61,278 bases of DNA from Chlorobium sp. (GCA_028282595.1 JANQHQ010000034.1:1-61278), one strand, 5' to 3'; counted from the first letter of the stretch, positions 1 to 6,734 are shown. Numbers and translations: made by a program. The notes: a model not told the origin generated them from the letters alone.

Positions 1-150
1 GCAGGAGTTTTCAAGTCGGTAACGCTAAAAAATCGCTATATTTTATTTAATAATAGATAGTTACAAGGATTTATTTTTTCAACAACCGGACACGAGTGAT
101 CTTCACTAAAGAATTTCATGCAATCCTATAGAACAGAATCGTATACGATG

Positions 151-690
151 CTGATAATCTGCTTGATAAACGCATAAATCAAGTATTCACGGCAAGAAAT
201 GATATCTCTTGGTATGTTTATGCGGCTTACGCATAATTCTCTGAAGAATTATCGTTCTCGACATCCCTTCACAATTTCGCCATCCCTGCTGATAATTACA
301 AGCATATTTGCTACTTAGCCTCCATTTTGGCATTGACCCTCGACACCGCACTCTGCTCCCTCTGTCTCTTCGCACTTTTGGACATTTTTTAGAAGAACGG
401 ATTGTGCCGTTTGTCTGTTATTCCTTACATATAAGTAAGGAAAAATTAAAAAAGTAATGGGAGGGGATATGCTATGCCGGTAGCAACGATGACAAACAAA
501 GGGCAGGTGACGATTCCGAAAAAGGTTCGCGATGCGTTACACCTGCAATCCGGAGACAAGCTTGAATTTGTCTGCGAAGAGGAGGGGATTGTTACCGTGA
601 GGCCGGTGAAGAAGTCCGTTGACGAGGTTTTCGGCCAGTTGCACAGGAAAGGCATGACTCCGGTGTCGACCGACAAGATGAATGCCGCTG
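151..690 (+). repeat. Direct repeat copy 1 (vapB unit with its upstream region)
   Basis: About 540 bases that recur, with scattered mismatches and small indels, at 2120-2657. The repeat includes some 300 bases of non-coding DNA upstream of vapB plus most of the vapB coding region. Shared landmarks include TATTCACGGCAAGAAATGAT (about 184 and 2154) and GACATTTTTTAGAAGAAC (about 380 and 2350). No gene is recognisable in positions 1-473 outside this repeat; the stretch is AT-rich and contains an AATTCT/AGAATT hairpin near 235-255. Confidence 0.85.
421..442. promoter_or_regulatory. Candidate VapB operator (inverted repeat)
   Basis: TTCCTTAC at 421-428 and GTAAGGAA at 435-442 are perfect 8-base inverted arms separated by 6 bases, ending about 30 bases before the vapB start. 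Type II antitoxins of the AbrB/MazE fold usually bind such dyads to autoregulate their operon. The role is inferred from position and symmetry. Confidence 0.55.
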
Positions 691-743
691 TCGGCGATAG
701 GCTCAAAAACGAGTACGGCAGGGGTGCGGATGAAAGCGCTTGA
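474..743 (+). CDS. vapB: VapB-type antitoxin, SpoVT/AbrB domain
   Basis: An 89-residue protein predicted to neutralise the adjacent VapC RNase and repress its own operon. Residues 5-50 form an AbrB-type swapped-hairpin DNA-binding domain with the typical KGQVTIPKKVRDAL segment (about residues 8-21) followed by LQSGDKLEF. The C-terminal tail after residue 55 would be the toxin-binding part. The start ATG is preceded by GGAGGGGAT, a good ribosome binding site. The stop lies 14 bases inside vapC, so the two genes are translationally coupled. A close second copy of this gene is at 2439-2669. Confidence 0.85.
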   Translation: MPVATMTNKGQVTIPKKVRDALHLQSGDKLEFVCEEEGIVTVRPVKKSVDEVFGQLHRKGMTPVSTDKMNAAVGDRLKNEYGRGADESA

Positions 744-1134
744 TACCAACATCCTGGTTCGTTTTCTGACCAACGACGACAGCGGTCAGGCTCAGCGTGT
801 TTACCGGCTGTTCAGGCAGGCGGAAGAGAGCAGGGAGATATTCATCGTGCCGGTGCCGGTTGTTCTCGAATTGTTCTGGGTACTCGAGTCGGCATACGGG
901 ATTGCGAGGCAGGAGATTCTCGACGCTCTTGATGCCCTGTTGCAGCTTCCGGTACTGGAATTCGACGCCCAGGATGCAGTACGTGCATGTCTTGCCGATG
1001 CGCGCAGGAGCAGGGGTGATCTTTCGGATCTGTTGATCGCACGGTACGCCGTATCGGCCTGCGAAGCCGAGTCGGTGCTGACCTTCGACAGGAAGGCTGC
1101 AGGATCGTCGGACATGTTTGAATTGCTCGATTAG
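730..1134 (+). CDS. vapC: VapC toxin, PIN-domain ribonuclease
   Basis: A 134-residue PIN-domain protein, expected to be a Mg-dependent endoribonuclease held inactive by VapB. The acidic active-site residues can be placed at D5 (in ALDTNILVRFL), E47 (VVLELFW), D100 (LSDLLIARYA) and D120 (LTFDRK). The ATG at 730 was chosen over an upstream in-frame ATG at 682 because the PIN fold begins right here and the overlap with vapB is the usual arrangement. Full length, no sign of decay. Confidence 0.88.
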   Translation: MKALDTNILVRFLTNDDSGQAQRVYRLFRQAEESREIFIVPVPVVLELFWVLESAYGIARQEILDALDALLQLPVLEFDAQDAVRACLADARRSRGDLSDLLIARYAVSACEAESVLTFDRKAAGSSDMFELLD

Positions 1135-1247
1135 CTTGTCGCTACCGAATCCTTTCAGTTCCCGTTGCTCTCGACGGCCCTTGAAAAGAGGGACGTTCAC
1201 AACTAATTATACAAAGCAGCAGAAATTTTAAAGTGCCTGCCTTCCAC

Positions 1248-1373
1248 TTATCGGCTCTTTGCCGCAAGAATAGCCAGATTGTGACTCCAACCGATTTGTG
1301 CAACCAGTGGTTGCACTTGTTCGTCATCATAGTAGCGCAGGTAGAACTCGCGCATGTATGGGTTGGAAACATA
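1248..1373 (-). pseudogene. Fragment of a DUF1016 (YhcG-like) nuclease gene
   Basis: On the minus strand one frame reads SNPYMREFYLRYYDDEQ then VQPLVAQIGWSHNLAIL and stops after AKSR. This matches the DUF1016 N-terminal pattern (RxFYxxY ... LxxxIxWSHNLxIL) as I know it from YhcG-like proteins. Only about 40 residues remain, without start and without the PDDEXK C-terminal half. The fragment begins exactly where the attC-like site at 1369-1437 ends. The rest of 1135-1431 shows no other gene. Confidence 0.45.
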
Positions 1374-1437
1374 ACACCGCGCTCAGCGGGAAACCGGAGC
1401 GCAGCGTAGGTTTGTCTGTTGCAGCGCCTTGTTAAAT
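1369..1437 (-). other. attC-like recombination site of an integron gene cassette
   Basis: Read on the minus strand this 69-base segment starts with ATTTAAC (fits RYYYAAC), continues AAGGCGCTGCAACAGAC, contains CTACGCTGCGCTCC and CGCTGAGCGCGG, and ends GTTATGT (close to GTTRRRY, one mismatch). The outer arms and the inner GCGC-rich boxes can pair imperfectly, as in attC sites. The stop codon of the gene at 1432-2046 (TAA, 1432-1434) overlaps the first box, as is usual in cassettes. No integrase gene is in the window. Confidence 0.7.
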
Positions 1438-2046
1438 GTCATCTGTCATGGGTGATAATACAAATCCATGGGGGTTTCCGTCTGGAGAATTCATGTGTAT
1501 TAAGTAGTAGTTACTGTCATTAACGAGCTTGATAACATGAGCATGAAGTAGCCCTTCAATTTTTGTCATCCATTCACGAATGCTGGATTCATACTTGGCA
1601 TAATCTTTTTGTTTGCTGTATGGATTATGCGCATGCATTAAGGCACCGCAACGATCATATATTTTTTCAAATTCTTTCCTAGTTAAGTAGCTTCCATCTT
1701 TATCACTTTTCCACTCTAAATGGTGAGTAGAATCTCCGATTTTTTTGTGTAAAACAGGTTTTGGGTAAAAATCTGGATTAATTCTTTCAACAAACCGAAG
1801 TATTTTCTTTGCATGGTAGTGCTTTTCAATTTTGTCGTATGCTTCTGAATATTCTTTTTCATTGGCCACAATGGAGCCAAGTGCGACAATTTCTAAAATC
1901 TTTCGAACTTGCATAACGAGAAGCTCAACTCTTATAAAGTCAGGGATTACCTCCCGATTCGGTTTTTCTAGCGCCGCCACGGCGCTTGCTCGATGACGTA
2001 TTTCGAGCATTAACTGGCAATATCCTTCTAGATTCTCTTTCTTCAT
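1432..2046 (-). CDS. Hypothetical protein of a gene cassette
   Basis: A 204-residue protein with no family I recognise. It is mostly helical by composition, charged, without signal peptide or membrane segment, with a WKSDKDGSYLTRKEFEKIYD stretch around residues 115-135 and several conserved-looking His/Tyr residues (HAHNPYSKQ about residue 140). The DNA is clearly more AT-rich than the core genes of the window. The ATG follows a GTTAAAT sequence (2052-2058, minus strand) by a few bases and the stop runs into the attC-like site, so the gene plus both sites make a cassette of about 680 bases. Likely horizontally acquired. Confidence 0.65.
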   Translation of the reverse strand: MKKENLEGYCQLMLEIRHRASAVAALEKPNREVIPDFIRVELLVMQVRKILEIVALGSIVANEKEYSEAYDKIEKHYHAKKILRFVERINPDFYPKPVLHKKIGDSTHHLEWKSDKDGSYLTRKEFEKIYDRCGALMHAHNPYSKQKDYAKYESSIREWMTKIEGLLHAHVIKLVNDSNYYLIHMNSPDGNPHGFVLSPMTDDI

Positions 2047-2119
2047 TTAGCATTTAACACTAATTATTATCTGTACTACAGAATATCATACAAGCCCGTA
2101 TGATGGGTACATATGAACA

Positions 2120-2657
2120 CTGATAATTTGCTGGTTGAGCGCATGGTTTTGGTATTCACGGCAAGAAATGATATCTCTTGGTATGCTTATGCGGCTTACG
2201 CATAGTTTTCTGAAGAATTATCGTTTTCGCCATCCCTTCACAATTTCGCCATCCTGATTGATAATTACAAGCATAGTCGCTACTTAGCTCCCTGTTTGGC
2301 ACTGACCCTCGACACCACACTCAGGCCCCCGGTCTCTTCGCACTGTTGGACATTTTTTAGAAGAACAGATTGTGCTGGTTGCCTGCGATTCCTTACATAA
2401 GAGAAAGGAGCATCCAGAAAAGTAATGGAGGGTATGCTATGCCGAGAGCCACGATGACAAACAAGGGGCAAGTGACGATACCGAAAAAGGTTCGCGATGC
2501 GTTGCGCCTGCAATCCGGAGACAAGCTTGAATTTGTCTGCGAAGAGGAGGGAATTGTTACCGTGAGGCCGGTAAAGAAGTCCGTTGACGAGGTTTTTGGC
2601 CGGTTGCACAAAAAAGGCATGACTCCGGTGTCAACGAAAGAGATGAAAAAGGCCGCC
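2120..2657 (+). repeat. Direct repeat copy 2 (vapB unit with its upstream region)
   Basis: Second copy of the segment at 151-690. It covers the gap 2047-2438, which contains no other gene that I can see. The copies diverge by point changes and a few small indels, and similarity ends within the 3' part of the antitoxin gene. Confidence 0.85.
2389..2410. promoter_or_regulatory. Degenerate copy of the VapB operator
   Basis: Same position relative to the gene as 421-442. The left arm TTCCTTAC is intact but the right arm is GAAAGGAG instead of GTAAGGAA, so the dyad is broken at two of eight positions. Function as an operator is therefore doubtful. Confidence 0.45.
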
Positions 2658-2669
2658 GAAAAAAAGTAG
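2439..2669 (+). CDS. Orphan VapB-type antitoxin (AbrB domain)
   Basis: A 76-residue near-copy of the antitoxin at 474-743: residues 1-58 differ by only a few substitutions, then the C-terminal tail is different and shorter (STKEMKKAAEKK). The ATG at 2439 was chosen by alignment with the first copy and the upstream AATGGAGGGT. No PIN toxin gene follows: after the stop comes the repeat shared with 5306-5892. It may cross-neutralise the nearby VapC, act as a repressor decoy, or be decaying. Confidence 0.75.
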   Translation: MPRATMTNKGQVTIPKKVRDALRLQSGDKLEFVCEEEGIVTVRPVKKSVDEVFGRLHKKGMTPVSTKEMKKAAEKK

Positions 2670-3083
2670 GGGACGTTGATCCGTAAGTCAAATAAGTCTT
2701 TTGTCGGGTTATTTCAGCATACCGCCTCTTTCGGTAAGTCCATTGAAAATTGCATTGGCCACAGTTGTGGTGTGTTTGTCTTTTGCTGAACCCTTACAGG
2801 GGATATTTTCAAGATATCCCTTGTAGGGTATATCTGTGGCGATTTGGTGCGAACCGCTTATTTGCCCTCGGCCGCCCGTTGCAGGCGGTCGCGGAGGGCC
2901 TGGCCAATACCTTCGGGCGGGGGCATTTCGCAACAGATGACCCCGATCCCCTCGCGGTCGCACTCGCGGAAAAAGCGGAACATCCGGTAGGCGTACTCCT
3001 CGGAATCCCCGCAGCGGCAGGTTCTGGCCGCTCCCTCCGGTGGAGGGGACAAGCCGATCCAGGCGAATCCCTGCCCACCTTCT
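2669..3083. repeat. Direct repeat copy A: 3' end of sua5 plus downstream DNA
   Basis: This segment matches 5306-5892 once the 173-base element at 5330-5502 is removed from the latter, with only scattered mismatches. It contains the downstream region (GTCGGGTTATTTCAGCATAC near 2704) and, on the minus strand, the last ~70 codons of sua5 ending in an intact stop. Similarity ends at about 3083, where methyltransferase-like sequence begins. Confidence 0.88.
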
Positions 3084-3607
3084 TCGTCTTGCCCAGTGCT
3101 TCCTCCGCCTGGGCGATGCTGTCCTGCGAGTAAAAGACCGAGAAATCCGTCAGCTCCACCGCCACCCGTCGCCGGTTGGCCCTTTTTGCTCTTCTTCACA
3201 TGTGGCTTCACCTCGATAAAACTCACATCATGAAAAACCACCTGGTTCTTCTCCACCGCCCGCTTGTCAAAGACCTCCGCCGGGATGTATTTGGGCGCGA
3301 TGTCGATGCCCTTGCCTCGCGCTTCGTCGAGCACGTTGGGAAACAGCCCCATTTCGAACTCGAAGCCGAGGATGTCCACCTTGGTGATGTGCTTCTTGCG
3401 GCACTCCAGAATGATCTCCTCCACGAACAGCCGAGTCACCGGCAGGTTCACCGGCCCGATCGCCACCTTCTCCGCACGGTAGGCTTTCAGGATCAGGTCG
3501 AGAAAGGCCGCCTCTTTCATATAGTACTTCGTCGATAACACATCAAAGCGGTGCGGCACCGGTTTATCGAAGGAAAAGAAAGGGGAGAAGGGTTGCGTGG
3601 GCGACAA
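2858..3607 (-). pseudogene. DNA methyltransferase remnant joined to a sua5 tail
   Basis: One 249-codon frame is a chimera. Residues 1-145 resemble the C-terminal part of Mod-like/adenine-specific DNA methyltransferases (STKYYMKEAAFLDLILKAY, VDILGFEFEMGLFPNV, NQVVFHDVSFIEVKPHVKK) as I remember that family. At about 3165 the homology shifts to the -1/+1 frame (VAVELTDFSVFYSQDSI, to about 3085), so the gene is frameshifted. From about 3083 down the sequence becomes the last ~70 codons of sua5, back in the first frame. The catalytic methylase motifs (DPPY, FxGxG) are absent. A dead relic of a restriction-modification gene; family call moderate. Confidence 0.6.
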
Positions 3608-3633
3608 ATCACTTCATGAGTGATTATAGAGCA

Positions 3634-3927
3634 TTAACTCCTGCTTCGACCATATTCAGGGCGTCTTCGCTGATGTTTGACCACCGTAACTCGAATCGTA
3701 TCGGGCTCCAACACGCGGAAATATATAATGTAAGGAAAGCGCCTCATCAATGATCGCCTTATGTCTCCTTCAACAATCATCCAACGAGTAGGCATGGCAG
3801 CGATTCTCAGTATATGCTTTTCAAATTCATCGAGGAACGCATTTCCCAACCCTTTGGAGCAGGTATTATAATACTCGATTATCCCACGTAATTTACCTTC
3901 GATTGCCGGATAATACTCTACTTTCAT
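3634..3927 (-). CDS. ParE/RelE-family toxin
   Basis: A 97-residue basic protein of the ParE/RelE superfamily: YYPAIEGKLRGIIEYYN at the N-terminus, the helical GNAFLDEFEKHILRI segment, then the strand-rich RRSLMRRFPYIIYFRVLEPDTIRVTVVKHQRR that typifies ParE-like toxins. It would poison gyrase or the ribosome if free of its antitoxin. It overlaps the upstream antitoxin gene by 4 bases (ATGA), a typical antitoxin-toxin operon. Confidence 0.82.
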   Translation of the reverse strand: MKVEYYPAIEGKLRGIIEYYNTCSKGLGNAFLDEFEKHILRIAAMPTRWMIVEGDIRRSLMRRFPYIIYFRVLEPDTIRVTVVKHQRRRPEYGRSRS

Positions 3928-4148
3928 TTCCGCAGGCGGCCCATCAGTTCTTTATGTGACAGCGGCACAGCTTCCCCTTGTTCGATTTCCTCTTCACGTT
4001 GTTTTGCCAGGGCCAGAGCTTCTTTTTCCGTCATGTCATCGGGAATAAAATAAGGGTCTTCCAGACTCTCCCATATAGCCTCCGCAAGGATTGCCCTCTC
4101 TCGTGGATTTAACCGCAAAGCTTCGCTCGCTATTTTATCAAGTTTCAT
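3924..4148 (-). CDS. Antitoxin, addiction-module component family
   Basis: A 74-residue acidic protein of the putative addiction-module component family (RLNPRERAILAEAIWESLED near the N-terminus, then EKEALALAKQREEEIEQGEA). It should bind and neutralise the ParE-like toxin encoded immediately downstream. ATG at 4148 was chosen because the family motif starts within a few residues and AGAGGATGG lies upstream; a longer in-frame extension to 4241 has no support. Confidence 0.8.
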   Translation of the reverse strand: MKLDKIASEALRLNPRERAILAEAIWESLEDPYFIPDDMTEKEALALAKQREEEIEQGEAVPLSHKELMGRLRK

Positions 4149-4179
4149 AAACAACCATCCTCTTTTAACATCATCGGTT

Positions 4180-4192
4180 CTGTAATACAGAT
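4180..4192. promoter_or_regulatory. Candidate operator of the parE-like operon
   Basis: TCTGTAATACAGA is a perfect 13-base palindrome about 30 bases upstream of the antitoxin start. Autorepression by the antitoxin/toxin complex is the likely use; inferred from symmetry and position only. Confidence 0.4.
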
Positions 4193-4287
4193 AGTTACAC
4201 AAAAGCTTAAAAAATATACTGTGTTTTTGCTTACTCCTCAAAAACGCAATAACCGAAAATAGGGACGTACAAAGTAGCAGATATTTT

Positions 4288-4413
4288 GGGCACCGCTCAA
4301 CGAAGCAATTGAAGCGCGAAAGTGGGGGACGTTGATCCGTAAGTCAAATAAGTCTTTTGTCGGGTTATTTCAGCATACCACCTCTTTCAGTAAGTCCGTC
4401 GAAAATTGCATCG
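4288..4413. repeat. MITE fragment followed by a third copy of the sua5-downstream repeat
   Basis: This gap (4149-4578) holds no gene. At 4288-4320 GGGCACCGCTC runs into ACGAAGCAATTGAAGCGCG, the same internal sequence as in the MITE at 5330-5502, so this is a truncated element. Directly after it, 4325-4413 repeats the GGGGACGTTGATCCGTAAGT...TCGGGTTATTTCAGCATACC segment found at 2669 and 5306/5503. From about 4414 the sequence becomes unique and I see nothing in it up to the higA stop. Confidence 0.7.
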
Positions 4414-4578
4414 GCAACATTCCGGGGGAAGCCGGGAGGTATCATGCGGGATACCTGTTCGATGACATCGGGAATTTTTGCCGCAATCTTCAAACAGCCA
4501 TTCAGGGATAGATGGGAGCCTCTTTGCCGGAGTGGAGAAAAGAGTTTTGTGAAAAAAGTAAGGGCATGATGCCTTTTA

Positions 4579-4890
4579 CTATGGCAGCATCTTTTCAATA
4601 TCTTCTTTAGGAGTTTTCAGCGTGAGCAGGGACTTTACCAGCAGGTCGAGGGTTACCCCTGGATCCCCGGCTTCCATTTTCGCTACACGCGACTGACTGG
4701 AATGAATCATACCGGCAAAATCTTTCTGAGTGAGCCGGAGCGATTGGCGGCGAGTTTTCAGATGTTTGCTCAGAGCAATTTTCAAACTGATGTAATCCGA
4801 TTCCACCTGAGTCAGCTCAAGAAAATCTTCCGCATTGCCGACTTTCCAGCCTGCGGCTTCCAGTTTCTTTTGTTTCTTCTTATCCATCAT
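4579..4890 (-). CDS. higA: HigA-type antitoxin, XRE helix-turn-helix
   Basis: A 103-residue protein whose residues 38-95 form a Cro/C1-type helix-turn-helix (LTQKDFAGMIHSSQSRVAKM, then LDLLVKSLLTL). The N-terminal 35 residues (VGNAEDFLELTQVESDYISL) match the extension seen in HigA-like antitoxins. It follows its toxin gene by 15 bases, the inverted gene order typical of higBA systems, and probably represses the operon. Confidence 0.8.
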   Translation of the reverse strand: MMDKKKQKKLEAAGWKVGNAEDFLELTQVESDYISLKIALSKHLKTRRQSLRLTQKDFAGMIHSSQSRVAKMEAGDPGVTLDLLVKSLLTLKTPKEDIEKMLP

Positions 4891-4905
4891 AGATATCCAT
4901 TACAT

Positions 4906-5241
4906 TTAAAGGGCATCATAGGTACGAATACGTTGTTTACAGGTATCGATAACAGTTTTCGGCGTTTGCTGGGTCTTTTTCCTGAAGACGTCAAGAATCA
5001 CAATTGCATCATCATCTACCCTGTAAATTATGCGCCAGGTTACCTTGTCGTCCGGTATACGCAACTCATGACATCGAGCACCTATCGACGGCATAGGCCG
5101 TGACCAAGGTAACGATAACAACTCTCCAGACTGTAGCCTCCGCAAGAGATACCCTGCTTCAACTCTGGCAGGTGATGACATGGGCGGCGTCTTGATCTCA
5201 CCATGCAACCATACCAGCGGTTTATCTTCTGCTTGTTTCAC
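4906..5241 (-). CDS. higB: HigB-type toxin, Gp49-like (DUF891) RelE superfamily
   Basis: A 111-residue protein of the phage-derived Gp49-like toxin family: KPLVWLHGEIKTPPMSS at the N-terminus, SRPMPSIGARCHELRI in the middle, then WRIIYRVDDDAIVILDVF and a C-terminal basic helix. Such proteins are ribosome-dependent or free mRNA interferases. The chosen start is GTG at 5241 because the family's first strand (PLVWLHGEIKTPP) begins just after it; a later ATG at 5181 would delete it. Confidence 0.78.
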   Translation of the reverse strand: MKQAEDKPLVWLHGEIKTPPMSSPARVEAGYLLRRLQSGELLSLPWSRPMPSIGARCHELRIPDDKVTWRIIYRVDDDAIVILDVFRKKTQQTPKTVIDTCKQRIRTYDAL

Positions 5242-5254
5242 CGTTCAATTTATA

Positions 5255-5264
5255 TCAAATTTGA
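5255..5264. promoter_or_regulatory. Candidate higBA operator
   Basis: TCAAATTTGA, a perfect palindrome with flanking near-symmetry (ATATcaaatttgACATAT), lies about 15 bases upstream of the higB start. Probable autoregulatory site for HigA; short and AT-rich, so it could be chance. Confidence 0.35.
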
Positions 5265-5305
5265 CATATTTAACAGCTAAAATAGCCATTTTGTTTCGAA
5301 AGGGA

Positions 5306-5892
5306 GACGTTGATCCGTAAGTCAAATAGGGGCACCTCTAAAAAGTGTTATGAGCGACCAGAGTGTAAGGCGGATGGAGTCCCGATAGCAATCGGGATAA
5401 AGTTCAAAACCGGAGTCCCGACAGGTCGGGATGAGGATTTTGATCCCGACCTGTCGGGACAACGAAGCAATTGAAGCGCGGAATAAGTTTTTAGAGGTGC
5501 CCATAAGTCTTTTGTCGGGTTATTTCAGCATACCGCCTCTTTCGGTAAGTCCGTCGAAAATTGCATTGGCCACAGTTGCGGTGTGTTTGTCTTTTGCTGA
5601 ACCCTTACAGGGGATATTTTCAAGATATCCCTTGTAGGGTATATCTGTGACGATTTGGTGCGAACCGCTTATTTCCTTTCCGCGGCCCGTTGCAGGCGGT
5701 CGCGGAGGGCCTGGCCGATGCCTTCGGGCGGGGGCATTTCGCAGCAGATGACCCCGATCCCCTCGCGGTCGCACTCGCGGAAAAAGCGGAACATCCGGTA
5801 GGCGTACTCCTCGGAATCCCTGCAGCGGCAGGTTCTGGCCGCTCCCTCCGGCGGTGGGGACAAGCCGATCCAGGCGAATCCTTTCCCGCCTT
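5306..5892. repeat. Direct repeat copy B: 3' end of sua5 plus downstream DNA (split by a MITE)
   Basis: Partner of 2669-3083. Here the sua5 tail is continuous with the intact gene, so this is the parental copy or the regenerated one. The repeat is interrupted at 5330-5502 by a MITE-like element. The gap 5242-5668 contains only this repeat and the element; no other gene is seen. Confidence 0.88.
5330..5502. mobile_element. MITE-like element with 15-bp inverted ends
   Basis: GGGCACCTCTAAAAA at 5330-5344 is the exact inverted repeat of TTTTTAGAGGTGCCC at 5488-5502. Comparison with the uninterrupted repeat copies at 2669 and 4325 shows an insertion at ATAA; the flanks are ATAG (5326-5329) and ATAA (5503-5506), so a 4-base target duplication with one later change. 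It encodes no protein. Its interior carries three palindromes: TCCCGAT/ATCGGGA (5380-5397) and the perfectly complementary pair 5415-5432 and 5443-5460. Related elements are at 43792-43933 and 48666-48808. Confidence 0.85.
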
Positions 5893-6622
5893 CACAGGCG
5901 CCGTATTCCTCTCCGCACAGTCTGATCTCCGCCGAAGGGGAGTAGTGCCGGTACTTCAGTCCGGGGCTTTTGGGGCGTTCCTGTTTTCCGCCCCTGGCGA
6001 TTGCGATGTTGGGGACGATCGTGTGCAACTCTTCCGGGCTTATCGCTCCGGCCCTGAGGATGCGCGGCGGTTCCTCCGAGCAATCCACGATGGTCGATTC
6101 CAGGCCGATGGAGCTTTTTTCACCCTTGAGGATGCAGGCTATCCGGCCGTCGAGATCTTCAAGGACCGCCTTCCAGTCGGTCGAGCTCGGTCTGCCCGAA
6201 AGATTCGCCGAAGGTGCGGCGACCGGGTGCAGGCAGCGGGCGAGAAATTCGTGCGCGACCGGATGGTTCGGGCACCGGACGCCGATCGTCGAAAGACCGG
6301 CGGTGACGAGGGACGAAACGCCGGGCCGTTTCCTTAGAACGAGCGTCAGCGGGCCGGGAAAAAAGCGGGCCATGAGCAGGCGCGCGGAGTCCGGGACGTC
6401 CGTGGCTACCTCGTCGACCTGTTCGGGAGAGGCGAGGTGAACGATCAGCGGGTTGTCGCCGGGCCGCCCTTTCGCCCTGAAAATCTTCCCGACGGCTGTT
6501 TCGTTCGTAATGTCGGCTCCCAGGCCGTAAACCGTTTCGGTCGGAAAAGCCACGATGTCGCCCTTGTTGAGATACTCCGCCGCTTCGGCGGGCGATTCCG
6601 TGACGATGGTGCGTCGAGCCAT
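5669..6622 (-). CDS. sua5: Threonylcarbamoyl-AMP synthase, Sua5/YrdC family
   Basis: Makes threonylcarbamoyl-AMP from threonine, bicarbonate and ATP for the t6A37 modification of ANN-decoding tRNAs. The N-terminal ~190 residues are the YrdC domain (IVAFPTETVYGLGADI, IFRAKGRPGDNPLIVHL, SANLSGRPSSTDW); the C-terminal ~120 residues are the extra Sua5 domain after a PKSPGLKYRHYSP linker, so this is the long form (317 residues). Start ATG 6622 places the YrdC fold right after the start; in-frame alternatives at 6667 and 6712 exist. The last ~70 codons are duplicated at 2858-3075. Confidence 0.88.
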   Translation of the reverse strand: MARRTIVTESPAEAAEYLNKGDIVAFPTETVYGLGADITNETAVGKIFRAKGRPGDNPLIVHLASPEQVDEVATDVPDSARLLMARFFPGPLTLVLRKRPGVSSLVTAGLSTIGVRCPNHPVAHEFLARCLHPVAAPSANLSGRPSSTDWKAVLEDLDGRIACILKGEKSSIGLESTIVDCSEEPPRILRAGAISPEELHTIVPNIAIARGGKQERPKSPGLKYRHYSPSAEIRLCGEEYGACEGGKGFAWIGLSPPPEGAARTCRCRDSEEYAYRMFRFFRECDREGIGVICCEMPPPEGIGQALRDRLQRAAERK

Positions 6623-6734
6623 ACTCCCCGGAGCTTCCTGTTGCCGTTCGATTGTTCTGTCAAACATACCCGATACGGTGCTAAAAAACAACGCTTTCCG
6701 GACGGGGGCCAAGCGGGGAGGGCGGACGGCGGGT

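Noticed and set aside
1142..1372. A 76-codon open frame on the minus strand overlapping the attC/DUF1016 region
   Set aside because: The alternative frame shows the DUF1016 pattern instead; this one has no supporting features.
2709..2963. Open frames MRPRGDRGHLLRNAPARR at 2709-2963 and 5520-5774
   Set aside because: Shadow of the duplicated sua5 tail in another frame.
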